Below, in pieces: positions 1 through 6,370 of a stretch of 8,049 nucleotides of DNA. The stretch is from assembly GCA_002691565.1 (NCBI GenBank), contig NZIH01000009.1:28178-36226 (forward strand), in the 5' to 3' direction. Under the pieces are notes generated by a model. That model ran no database searches and was not told the DNA's origin. It saw only the letters and a list, made by a program, of their open reading frames with translations. Position 1 is the first letter of the stretch, and the number at the start of each line of letters is the position of its first letter. The position numbers and the translations under genes were made by a program. The stretch comes from Halieaceae bacterium (GTDB taxonomy: Bacteria; Pseudomonadota; Gammaproteobacteria; Pseudomonadales; Halieaceae).

Positions 1-172
1 CAACCACCAGGTTGAATCCAATGTCGTCTACGCCGCGGCAGGAACTGAGGTCACACACAGCTGGATCGCTGGCAACAACGTGCTGAAAAATGGACAATTG
101 CAAAGCTTAGACAGCGACGCTTTAAGGCACAAAGCCGCCGACTGGCGCGCTAAACTCTCCGCCCAATCCTGA
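1..172 (+). CDS. mtaD: TRZ/ATZ family hydrolase, probable 5'-methylthioadenosine/S-adenosylhomocysteine deaminase (C-terminal end only)
   Basis: Frame 2 is open from the left edge to the TGA at 170-172, giving the last 56 residues of a protein. The segment VVYAAAGTEVTHSWIAG followed by a valine/leucine stretch matches the C-terminal beta-sandwich strand of amidohydrolase-superfamily MtaD proteins as I recall them from Pseudomonas (VYATG...VEHLWVAGK...L). The residues that bind metal and substrate lie upstream of the window, so activity cannot be judged. Known members deaminate methylthioadenosine and/or S-adenosylhomocysteine in the cytoplasm. The gene ends 39 bases before ubiG on the same strand, an order I know from pseudomonads, and UbiG makes S-adenosylhomocysteine, which fits the assignment. 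Another deaminase of the same superfamily (guanine, chlorohydrolase-like) cannot be excluded from so short a tail. Confidence 0.72.
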   Translation, partial: NHQVESNVVYAAAGTEVTHSWIAGNNVLKNGQLQSLDSDALRHKAADWRAKLSAQS

Positions 173-211
173 CGTATACGCAGGCACCCGCCTGACTGAG
201 ATGAAAAGATC

Positions 212-919
212 ATGACTTACAGCAACGTAGACCCTGACGAAATTGCGAAATTTGAGGCGCTAGCGTCTCGATGGTGGGATGAGAACAGCGAGTTCAAACC
301 ACTGCATGACATTAACCCGTTAAGAGCGAGCTGGATCGACCAGTTCAGCGAAGTGCGGGGCAAGAAACTGATTGATGTGGGCTGCGGCGGCGGGCTCTTG
401 AGCGAGGCCATGGCGCATCGCGGAGCGACGGTGACCGGCATTGATATGGGCGAGGCGCCACTTTCAGTCGCAAAAATTCATTTGCTCGAGTCCAAACTGG
501 ACGTCGAATACCGACAGACCACTGCCGAAACCATTGCCGAAGAGCGACCTGCCACCTATGACGTCGTTACTTGTCTTGAAATGCTCGAGCACGTACCGGA
601 TCCATCAAAGGTGATTGAGGCCTGTGCCGATATGGCCAAGCCTGGTGCTGATCTTTACTTTTCAACCATCAACCGAAATCCGAAGGCATGGCTTTTTGCC
701 ATTGTGGGCGCCGAATATGTCCTCAACTTGCTGCCCAAGGGCACCCACGAATACGACAAGTTAATCAAGCCATCGGAACTTGCACGATGGGCCCGAGCTG
801 CAGGTCTAAAGGTCGAGGCCATGATTGGGTTGACCTACAACCCCGTCACCAAGCACTACCGCCTCGTCGAGGGTGATGTATCGGTAAATTATATGATTCG
901 AGCGAGCAAGCCGGCGTGA
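212..919 (+). CDS. ubiG: UbiG, bifunctional 2-polyprenyl-6-hydroxyphenol methylase / 3-demethylubiquinol 3-O-methyltransferase
   Basis: This 235-residue class I SAM-dependent methyltransferase performs both O-methylations of ubiquinone synthesis at the cytoplasmic face of the inner membrane. Seen in the sequence: the family opening FEALASRWWDENSEFKPLH (residues 14-32) and NPLR (35-38), the SAM-binding glycine loop DVGCGGGLLSE (55-65), the acidic strand end GID (76-78), and EMLEHVPD (123-130). The hydrophobic stretch with KGTHEYDKLIKPSEL (about 160-190) corresponds to the lipid-binding region described for E. coli UbiG. Its length is close to the E. coli protein (240). The ATG at 212 is chosen because the product then begins like known UbiG proteins; only a weak GAG at 198-200 precedes it. 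The end overlaps the mupP start in GTGA, suggesting coupled translation. No key motif is missing. Confidence 0.96.
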   Translation: MTYSNVDPDEIAKFEALASRWWDENSEFKPLHDINPLRASWIDQFSEVRGKKLIDVGCGGGLLSEAMAHRGATVTGIDMGEAPLSVAKIHLLESKLDVEYRQTTAETIAEERPATYDVVTCLEMLEHVPDPSKVIEACADMAKPGADLYFSTINRNPKAWLFAIVGAEYVLNLLPKGTHEYDKLIKPSELARWARAAGLKVEAMIGLTYNPVTKHYRLVEGDVSVNYMIRASKPA

Positions 920-1587
920 GTCGTCGCGTCTTCGACGCCTTCGTTTTCGACCTGGACGGAACGCTGGTTGACACGGCAAGTGAGCTAATTGCGGCCTACC
1001 GGAAACTCTGTATCGAGCTGGGCGGTGGAGAGAAGCCGTTCGACGATGCGAGAAAGTTGATCTCCCACGGCTCGGGACGTCTTGTTACGGAAGCCACGGG
1101 CATCCAAGAAAACGACCCTCGCTGGGAGCCGTATCGCCAGCAATACCTCGACTGGTACGAGGAACTGCTTGGATCATCGGCCAAACCCTATGAAGGGCTG
1201 GTCGATACCTTGAAAGCCGTTCACTACGCAGGTAAGCAATGGGGTGTGGTCACAAATAAATTTCGTCGGTTTGCCGAGCCACTGATGCAAGCGATGCCTT
1301 TTGAACCTGGCGCAGGCGTCTTGGTAACGCCTTGCGACGTAACGCAGGCGAAACCCCACCCCGAACCCGTTCTACTCGCCGCCGCAGAGCTCAAGGTTGC
1401 GCCCGAGAACTTGGCCTATGTGGGTGATCACATTCGTGACATCGAGTCGGGGAACGCGGCGGGGTGCTTCACGATTGCCGTAAAATACGGCTACATCGAA
1501 GATCATGATAATCCAGAGGATTGGGGGGCCGATCTCTGTGTCGAGTCACCTGAGGCGCTCTGTCATTGGATAAGGAATCATCTGTAA
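916..1587 (+). CDS. mupP: MupP, N-acetylmuramic acid 6-phosphate phosphatase (HAD family)
   Basis: A HAD-superfamily phosphatase of 223 residues. HAD motif I is FDLDGTLVDT (11-20) with nucleophile Asp12 and acid/base Asp14. Motif II is VVTNK with Thr113, motif III is Lys146 in AKPHPEP, and motif IV is VGDHIRD with Asp171 and Asp175. The helical cap lies at about 20-95. Generic Gph phosphoglycolate phosphatases share these motifs, but RRFAEPLM after the TNK motif, YGYI (191-194), DNP-DWGAD (198-206) and the position directly after ubiG match Pseudomonas MupP as I remember it. MupP dephosphorylates MurNAc-6-phosphate in the AnmK-MupP-AmgK-MurU shortcut that recycles cell wall to UDP-MurNAc. The start is GTG at 916, overlapping the ubiG stop by 4 bases; no strong ribosome binding site is seen, consistent with coupling. 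The stop TAA shares one base with the yciK ATG. A Gph role is the main alternative. Confidence 0.87.
   Translation: MSRRVFDAFVFDLDGTLVDTASELIAAYRKLCIELGGGEKPFDDARKLISHGSGRLVTEATGIQENDPRWEPYRQQYLDWYEELLGSSAKPYEGLVDTLKAVHYAGKQWGVVTNKFRRFAEPLMQAMPFEPGAGVLVTPCDVTQAKPHPEPVLLAAAELKVAPENLAYVGDHIRDIESGNAAGCFTIAVKYGYIEDHDNPEDWGADLCVESPEALCHWIRNHL
1572..1577 (+). promoter_or_regulatory. Ribosome binding site of yciK
   Basis: AAGGAA lies inside the last codons of mupP, 9 bases before the ATG at 1587. This supports that ATG over the in-frame TTG at 1566, which would precede the site and extend the protein by seven unconserved residues. Confidence 0.7.
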
Positions 1588-2339
1588 TGCCTGTTGCCCC
1601 CACTGAGTGGTCTGCCTCGCACACCGAACTTCAAGGAAAAACCATCCTGATTACCGGCGCGTCGGAGGGTATAGGGCGCGCTGCAAGCCTTGCATATGCA
1701 GCGTGCGGCGCTGAGGTCCTACTTCTGAGTCGCAACGAGGCGCGCTTAGAAGCACTCTACGATGAGATCGTGGATTTAGGCGCACCTGAACCCGCCTTAC
1801 TTCCCATGGATCTCGCCAGAGCAACTCACGATGACTTCGTCACACTCGCTGGCTCACTCACTGAAGCACTCCCAAAACTCGATGGCTTGCTGCACAACGC
1901 GAGTCTGTTGGGCGATCGAAAACCCATTGCTCAGACACGAGCCGCGACGTGGCACGATGTCATGCAGGTCAATGTCAACGCGGGCTTTATGCTGACACAA
2001 ACTCTATTGCCCCTGCTCGATCAGGCACCATCAGCGTCCATTGTGTTCACAAGTTCGGGCGTCGGTAGAACCGGTCGAGCCTATTGGGGCAGCTATGCGG
2101 TATCGAAGTTTGCCACGGAGGGCTTGATGCAGGTGCTTGCAGATGAACTCGGCGCCACCTCGACCATTCGCGTCAACAGCCTCAACCCGGGTGCAGTCAA
2201 TACAGCCATGCGGCGCTCCGCTTATCCGGCCGAGCCACCCACAACCAACCCAAGCCCGGAGGATATTATCCGCGAGTGGGTCTATCTCATGAGCGATGCG
2301 AGTAGCGAGCTCAACGGCGAGGCTTTGAGCGCCCAATAA
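1587..2339 (+). CDS. yciK: YciK family short-chain dehydrogenase/oxidoreductase
   Basis: A classical SDR enzyme of 250 residues. Seen: the NAD(P)-binding loop TGASEGIG (23-30), LLHNASLLGD (101-110) replacing the usual NNAG, DVMQVNVNAGFMLTQ (124-138), the catalytic serine region FTSSGVG (154-160), catalytic Tyr170 and Lys174 in YAVSK, and NPG (200-202). VMQVNVNA, GRAYWGSYAVSKFATEG and the C-terminal segment with MRRSAYP closely follow E. coli YciK. The arginine at residue 49, after the second strand (LLLSRN), is compatible with NADPH use, but this is inference. The physiological substrate of YciK is not known to me. Translation starts at ATG 1587, overlapping the mupP stop by one base with a good ribosome binding site at 1572. 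It is the last gene of the ubiG-mupP-yciK run and converges on rluB. The conserved linkage hints at quinone or envelope metabolism, without proof. Confidence 0.92.
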   Translation: MPVAPTEWSASHTELQGKTILITGASEGIGRAASLAYAACGAEVLLLSRNEARLEALYDEIVDLGAPEPALLPMDLARATHDDFVTLAGSLTEALPKLDGLLHNASLLGDRKPIAQTRAATWHDVMQVNVNAGFMLTQTLLPLLDQAPSASIVFTSSGVGRTGRAYWGSYAVSKFATEGLMQVLADELGATSTIRVNSLNPGAVNTAMRRSAYPAEPPTTNPSPEDIIREWVYLMSDASSELNGEALSAQ

Positions 2340-2340
2340 T

Positions 2341-2394
2341 AAAGGCCAAGCTTGTCATTCGAGGCGCCAGTTGACGTTAGCTTACGAGACCTTT
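2341..2394. terminator. Imperfect dyad between convergent yciK and rluB, possible bidirectional transcription end
   Basis: The 60-base convergent gap holds nested inverted segments: AAAGG (2341-2345) with CCTTT (2390-2394), AAGCT (2348-2352) with AGCTT (2379-2383), and GTCA (2354-2357) with TGAC (2372-2375), around a 14-base loop. The arms are interrupted by unequal internal loops and no T-run follows on either strand, so it is not a canonical intrinsic terminator. Its position between two converging operons is the main reason to list it. Confidence 0.25.
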
Positions 2395-2399
2395 CGCTC

Positions 2400-3290
2400 T
2401 TACTTGTCTCGCTTAGCGATGTGCTTGCCGCTCTTCTTTGACTGACGCTCGCGCTTGTCGGCGAGCTTCTTGGAGGGCTGATAAACCGGCTTGGGTTCCA
2501 TTTGAGCCATGGTGTACACCACGTCCGCATCCCGCTGCTTTAACTCCATCCACTGCCCTTTCTTGAGCTTCGATGGGATAAATACATCGCCGTACCGGAC
2601 TCGCTTCAGTCTAGAGACGGTCGTCCCCTGCGACTCCCATAGGCGACGCACTTCACGGTTGCGACCCTCAGCCAGCACTACGTAGAAGAATCGGTTAATA
2701 CCTTCGCTGTCACTACCACCCTCTTGAATATCGGTGAAGCGTGCCGGTCCGTCATCGAGCTCAACACCTGCTTTCAGTCGACCCAACATAGCGTCATCCA
2801 CACGCCCCATGACGCGCACAAGGTATTCTCGCTCAACACGCGTCGATGGGTGCATGAGCGCATTCGCCAGTTCGCCATCGGTGGTCATAAGAAGCAGCCC
2901 AGACGTGTTGTAGTCGAGGCGACCCACCGACACCCATCGCCCTGATTTCAATCGGGGTAAACCTTCAAAGACCGTAGGCCGGCCTTCAGGGTCCTTGCGC
3001 GAGCACACTTCACCCACAGGCTTGTGGTAAAGCAGGATTCGGTTATCCAAAACCTGATCATTGGCAACGGGACGTCCTTTAAATTTTATCTTGTCGCCTG
3101 CAACCACTCGATCACCGAGCTTTGCGGTTTTACCGTTCACAGTGATCTCGCCAGCCTGAATACTCTCCTCGAGCTTCCGCCGTGACCCAAGCCCCATGCG
3201 CGCCAGTACCTTTTGAAGCTTTTCGCCATCGGGTTTGACCGCCACGTCACCCACGATGAGCTTTTCACTCTGTGCGTCAGATTTACTCAT
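2400..3290 (-). CDS. rluB: RluB, 23S rRNA pseudouridine synthase
   Basis: RluB makes pseudouridine at position 2605 (E. coli numbering) of 23S rRNA, near the peptidyl transferase centre. The 296-residue protein has an N-terminal S4 RNA-binding domain (about 22-70, EKLQKVLARMGLGSRRKLEE then ITVNGK). The RsuA/RluB catalytic domain follows, with YHKPVGEVCS (88-97), VGRLDYNTSGLLL (122-134) carrying catalytic Asp126, and EGRNREVRRLWES (208-220). The tail from about 265 is rich in Lys and Arg, as in other RluB proteins. Length matches E. coli RluB (291). RluE and RsuA are alternatives, but the S4 domain, the basic tail and the place after scpB favour RluB. The ATG at 3290-3288 overlaps the scpB TGA by 4 bases; an AGGA sits directly against the start, so coupling with scpB probably drives initiation. 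It is the last gene of the minus-strand operon. Confidence 0.95.
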   Translation of the reverse strand: MSKSDAQSEKLIVGDVAVKPDGEKLQKVLARMGLGSRRKLEESIQAGEITVNGKTAKLGDRVVAGDKIKFKGRPVANDQVLDNRILLYHKPVGEVCSRKDPEGRPTVFEGLPRLKSGRWVSVGRLDYNTSGLLLMTTDGELANALMHPSTRVEREYLVRVMGRVDDAMLGRLKAGVELDDGPARFTDIQEGGSDSEGINRFFYVVLAEGRNREVRRLWESQGTTVSRLKRVRYGDVFIPSKLKKGQWMELKQRDADVVYTMAQMEPKPVYQPSKKLADKRERQSKKSGKHIAKRDK

Positions 3291-3946
3291 TCCTGTTCAA
3301 TGACCTCGTCACCCTGTGCCGACTCGACCGCAATGCCGTGAACGTCGGTAGACTCGGGTTCATTCTCCTCGCCCCGCGAATCATGGAACTCCTCAAGCGG
3401 CAAGGCACTGGTCATGGTTTCAAGGTCCTTCACATCGGCTAGTGGTGGCAACTGATCAAGTGACTTCAGGTTGAAGTAATCCAGAAATTCTCGCGTTGTG
3501 GCATACATGGCAGGTTTACCCGGCACATCGCGATGCCCCACAACTTTGACCCACTCACGCTCGAGCAAACTTTTCATGATATTGCTCGAGACAGCCACGC
3601 CTCGGATATCCTCAATTTCGCCCCGAGTGATGGGTTGGCGATAGGCAATCAACGATAAGGTCTCTAGTAAGGCTCGGGAGTATCTCACCGGTCGCTCTAC
3701 CCACAGCTTGCTCACCCATGGCGAGAGGTGTTGTCGAACCTGATAACGAAAACCACTGGCCACCTCGACCAATTCAAATCCGCGTCCTTCACACCGCTCT
3801 GCTACCGCAGTAAGGGCAGTCGTAATATCCGCAGTGGATGGTCGATCGAGTTCATCGAACAGCTGCGCCAGTTCCCTCTTGGTCAAAGGCTCTGCGGCCG
3901 CGAGTAACGCGCCTTCGATAATCTCAACCAAATCATGCTCACCCAT
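3287..3946 (-). CDS. scpB: ScpB, segregation and condensation protein B
   Basis: ScpB is the winged-helix (kite) subunit that dimerises and binds ScpA in the SMC-ScpAB complex, which compacts and separates chromosomes on the nucleoid. The 219-residue protein shows two winged-helix domains: the first at about 1-80 (LVEIIEGALLAAAEPLT), the second at about 88-168. The second contains the family signature ALLETLSLIAYRQPITRGEI (92-111), IRGV (114-117) and the GKPAMYATTREFLDYF block (143-158). From about residue 178 the tail is strongly acidic and probably disordered, containing EENEPESTD and ending EVIEQE; such tails vary in the family. The ATG at 3946 lies 8 bases after the scpA stop, and the stop overlaps the rluB start in ATGA. 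The ribosome binding site is weak (GAG), in keeping with translation coupled to scpA. Confidence 0.95.
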   Translation of the reverse strand: MGEHDLVEIIEGALLAAAEPLTKRELAQLFDELDRPSTADITTALTAVAERCEGRGFELVEVASGFRYQVRQHLSPWVSKLWVERPVRYSRALLETLSLIAYRQPITRGEIEDIRGVAVSSNIMKSLLEREWVKVVGHRDVPGKPAMYATTREFLDYFNLKSLDQLPPLADVKDLETMTSALPLEEFHDSRGEENEPESTDVHGIAVESAQGDEVIEQE

Positions 3947-3954
3947 AGTCTGCT

Positions 3955-4902
3955 TTACTCGCTTCTCGCCTTGATGTGGATGGGGGCATACTCATCTGAT
4001 TGCACAATATCCACCAAAGATTCTTTGATTAACTCCAAAATTGCGAGGAAGGTCACCACGACACCTAACCTCCCCTCCTCGACCTTAAACAGTGAGTCGA
4101 AGGAGCAGAACTCCTCCTCTTGCAAGGCCTGTAATACATCGGCCATTCGCTCACGCGTTGATAAGGACTCGCGTTTAATCTGATGGCTCTCATAAAGGTC
4201 TGCGCGTTTTAGGACTTCGGAAAATGCGATGACCAGATCCTGAAGATTCACTTCGGGTAGCGGCTTCGTTCGCTCCATAACGGGTGGCTCAGCCGAACCA
4301 ACCCAGGTATCGCGCTCGACACGCGGCAACGTTGCCATTTCTTCTGCCGCCTTTTTGAATCGCTCGTACTCCTGAAGTCGACGTACCAAGGTGGCGCGGG
4401 GATCTTCCTCGTCATCTTCTGCCTCGGTGGATCGTGGCAATAGCATCCGAGACTTAATCTCCGCCAACATCGCCGCCATCAGGAGATATTCCGCTGCCAG
4501 CTCAAACTGCATGGCGTCCATGAGCTCGACGTACTGCATATATTGCTCAGTGATGACTGCCACGTCGATATCCAAAATATCGAGGTTCTGACGCCGTATA
4601 AGGTACAAAAGCAGATCCAGCGGACCTTCGAAGGCTTCGAGAAACACCTCTAGGGCCCGGGGAGGAATGTATAAGTCCTTGGGCAATTCGGTCACCGCCT
4701 CACCTAATACAACCGCAAAGGGCATTTCCCCCTGTTGTGGTTGTCCCATTCGCTTTTCCACTGCAGAAGACGCACGCAGTGCACCGTCCGAGACCGATTC
4801 AGCCGCACCATCGATCGCTCCCTCTTGGGATTCAAGCGCTTGGGAATCAACGGCTTCGGCCTCAACGGCGTCCTGATTCATATTGTCATCTGCATCTATC
4901 AC
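3955..4902 (-). CDS. scpA: ScpA, segregation and condensation protein A (kleisin)
   Basis: ScpA is the kleisin that bridges the SMC heads and binds ScpB. The conserved part begins near residue 84 with LEVFLEAFEGPLDLLLYLIR, then LDILDIDVAVITEQYMQYV (107-125), AAEYLLMAAMLAEIKSRMLLP (about 136-156), an acidic linker, RRLQEYERFKKAAE (174-187), and a C-terminal winged helix with STRERM (248-253) and EGRLGVVVTFLAILELIKES (276-295). About 80 residues precede the core; they are rich in Ala, Glu, Asp and Ser and look disordered. The start is uncertain. I chose GTG at 4902 (315 residues) because AGGA at 4911-4908 sits 5 bases upstream; an ATG at 4881 (308 residues) and a TTG at 4923 (322 residues) are in the same frame without a good site. 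The gene follows yciO within about 14 bases or overlaps it. Confidence 0.93.
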   Translation of the reverse strand: MIDADDNMNQDAVEAEAVDSQALESQEGAIDGAAESVSDGALRASSAVEKRMGQPQQGEMPFAVVLGEAVTELPKDLYIPPRALEVFLEAFEGPLDLLLYLIRRQNLDILDIDVAVITEQYMQYVELMDAMQFELAAEYLLMAAMLAEIKSRMLLPRSTEAEDDEEDPRATLVRRLQEYERFKKAAEEMATLPRVERDTWVGSAEPPVMERTKPLPEVNLQDLVIAFSEVLKRADLYESHQIKRESLSTRERMADVLQALQEEEFCSFDSLFKVEEGRLGVVVTFLAILELIKESLVDIVQSDEYAPIHIKARSE

Positions 4903-4907
4903 GTCAA

Positions 4908-4911
4908 TCCT
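4908..4911 (-). promoter_or_regulatory. Ribosome binding site suggesting the scpA start
   Basis: On the minus strand AGGA lies 5 bases before a GTG at 4902-4900. Neither the alternative ATG at 4881 nor the TTG at 4923 has a comparable purine run in place, so this site is the reason for the chosen start. Confidence 0.5.
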
Positions 4912-4916
4912 GGGGC

Positions 4917-5537
4917 CTAGCAAAAGTCTGTTGTGTCACCCAAGCCCTGTCGCAGAACTTGAGTCTCGTCACCACTCATGTCAATCACCGAGGTGGGGTC
5001 CAAACCGCAGAACCCTCCATCGATAACTAGATCAACATCGCGCTCGAGCGTCGTTCGTATATCGTACGGATCACTGAGTGGATAGTCATCTCCAGGCAAT
5101 ATCAGCGTAGCCGACATGAGGGGCTCGCCTAGTTCACGAAGCAATGCCTGCGCAATCGCATTGTCAGGGACACGCAAGCCAATGGTTTTACGCTTCGGAT
5201 TCATAAGACGTCGCGGCACTTCTTTGTTTGCTTCAAAAATAAACGTGTATGGACCGGGTGTTGAATGCTTGATTTGCCGATAAGCCGCGTTATCAACCCG
5301 CGCGTAACGGGAAAGCTCAGATAAGTCCTGGCACACCAGCGTAAAGTTGTGATCATCATCCAGACAGCGGATTTGCTTGATACGGTCGGCACCCGACTTG
5401 TTATCAAGTCGACAACCCAGGGCGTACGCTGAATCGGTCGGGTACACAATGACCCCGCCTGATCGAATGATCTCCACTGCTTGACCGATCAATCTCGTCT
5501 GCGGTGTCTCGGCATGTATCGAGAAAAACTGGCTCAT
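4917..5537 (-). CDS. yciO: YciO, Sua5/YciO/YrdC-domain protein (TsaC paralogue)
   Basis: At 206 residues this has exactly the E. coli YciO length. It opens MSQFFSIHAETPQTRLI like YciO, then shows VYPTDSAYALGC (31-42), HNFTLVCQDLSELSRY (63-78), STPGPYTFIFE (92-102), KEVPRR and KRKTIGLRVP (105-124), and PTSVID (181-186). The fold is that of the enzymes that make threonylcarbamoyl-AMP for t6A37 in tRNA, but the KxR and SxN signature of true TsaC/Sua5 is not kept: by my alignment the first is replaced around RCL (57-59) and the second reads SAT (142-144). It is therefore YciO, whose role is less settled, rather than TsaC. The ATG at 5537 is favoured over upstream in-frame starts by GGAG 8 bases before it, by homology, and by a 4-base ATGA overlap with the rnm stop. 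Databases may label it threonylcarbamoyl-AMP synthase. Confidence 0.93.
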   Translation of the reverse strand: MSQFFSIHAETPQTRLIGQAVEIIRSGGVIVYPTDSAYALGCRLDNKSGADRIKQIRCLDDDHNFTLVCQDLSELSRYARVDNAAYRQIKHSTPGPYTFIFEANKEVPRRLMNPKRKTIGLRVPDNAIAQALLRELGEPLMSATLILPGDDYPLSDPYDIRTTLERDVDLVIDGGFCGLDPTSVIDMSGDETQVLRQGLGDTTDFC

Positions 5538-6370
5538 CCTGAAGTCTCCAATGCATCCCATACGTAAGCCCCGTCGGGCAGGCGTGCAACATCGACCCCA
5601 ACTTTCGGGCCATACTCGAAGTCCCGGTGAAAATCGGACCCTACGGAGCGCATCAGGCCACATCCATCGGCCAATTGCGACAGGCGTTTTATATCGACGT
5701 CAGGCTGGCGACCATTCAGTATCTCGAGTGCCTCCCCACCAGCCAATTTAAAATCATTGATTAATGCTCGGAGCTTCATACCGGTCAGCCGATATTTGAG
5801 TGGATGAGCGAGAATCGCCACACCACCGGAGACCGTAATTGCTTCAACAACCTCAGTTAAGGGTGGCCAAAACATTTTGACGTCACCTATTTTTCCAGTG
5901 CCAAGATACTTATCGAAGGCTTCAGTCGCCGATGTGACAGCGCCCGACTCGCTCATCCAGGTCGCAAAATGCGGTCGTCCAATCTGACTTTCACGCGCAA
6001 TCGCTCGAGCGCCCTCCAGCGCCCCGTGAACACCAACACCAGCAAGCCGCGTCGCTATCTTCTGAGCTCTTTCCTGACGCGCATTCGTCAATCGCTCCAC
6101 CATTGCGACCATTTCCGGCGCGGCCGCGTCGAAATTGAGCCCAACGACATGTATCGTGGTTGTTGCCCATCGACAGGACAACTCCACACCCGAGATCAGA
6201 CCTACATCGTGTGCTTCGCTACTGTGCCGCACAGAGAGATATCCCGCGGTGGTGTCATGATCGGTTAACGCAAACTGGCTAACTCCGGCCGCCTTCGCTC
6301 GACGCAACAGCTCCATTGGAGCCAAGGCGCCATCGGATGCGAGAGAATGAGTGTGGAAGTCGACGATCAC
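5534..6370 (-). CDS. rnm: RNase AM (YciV/TrpH), PHP-domain 5'-3' exoribonuclease / 3',5'-nucleotide bisphosphate phosphatase
   Basis: A PHP-superfamily metalloenzyme of 278 residues. Likely metal ligands are visible in order: His6 and His8 (DFHTHS), Asp13 (ASDG), His38 and Asp39 (LTDHDTT), Glu63 (SGVELS), His74 (IHVVGLN), His134 (GRPHFA), His189 (ILAHP), and Asp246/His248 (GSDFH). GALEGARAIA (116-125) and the FDKYLGTGK insert (152-160) match E. coli YciV. That enzyme, RNase AM, is known to mature 5' ends of rRNAs and other small RNAs and to hydrolyse 3',5'-bisphosphonucleotides in the cytoplasm. The start is a GTG at 6370-6368, placing the first His ligand at residue 6 as usual; no clear ribosome binding site precedes it. 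It is the first gene of the minus-strand operon and overlaps yciO by 4 bases. It is not the PolC/DNA polymerase X type of PHP protein, as no polymerase domain is attached. Confidence 0.93.
   Translation of the reverse strand: MIVDFHTHSLASDGALAPMELLRRAKAAGVSQFALTDHDTTAGYLSVRHSSEAHDVGLISGVELSCRWATTTIHVVGLNFDAAAPEMVAMVERLTNARQERAQKIATRLAGVGVHGALEGARAIARESQIGRPHFATWMSESGAVTSATEAFDKYLGTGKIGDVKMFWPPLTEVVEAITVSGGVAILAHPLKYRLTGMKLRALINDFKLAGGEALEILNGRQPDVDIKRLSQLADGCGLMRSVGSDFHRDFEYGPKVGVDVARLPDGAYVWDALETSG
5546..5549 (-). promoter_or_regulatory. Ribosome binding site of yciO
   Basis: GGAG on the minus strand lies 8 bases before the ATG at 5537-5535, inside the end of rnm. It decides the start against a longer reading that would reach back to about 5663 and add 42 unconserved residues. 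Confidence 0.7.

Noticed and set aside
201..215. Five-codon reading frame (ATG to TGA) ending on the ubiG start, resembling a coupling leader peptide
   Set aside because: No ribosome binding site, no conservation evidence, and such short frames are common by chance.
2031..2336. Minus-strand open frame of about 100 codons opposite yciK
   Set aside because: It lies wholly antisense to a clear SDR gene including its catalytic region, and its translation shows no known motif.
4391..5030. Several overlapping plus-strand open frames opposite scpA and the end of yciO
   Set aside because: Serine- and alanine-rich translations are what the complement of the Ala/Glu/Asp-rich scpA region produces; none has a start signal or motif.
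5538..5663. Upstream extension of YciO by 42 residues
   Set aside because: The extension overlaps rnm in another frame, is not like any YciO N-terminus, and the ATG at 5537 has a proper ribosome binding site and gives the family length.
5969..6268. Plus-strand open frame of about 99 codons opposite rnm
   Set aside because: Antisense shadow of the PHP-domain gene, without recognisable domain or start signal.
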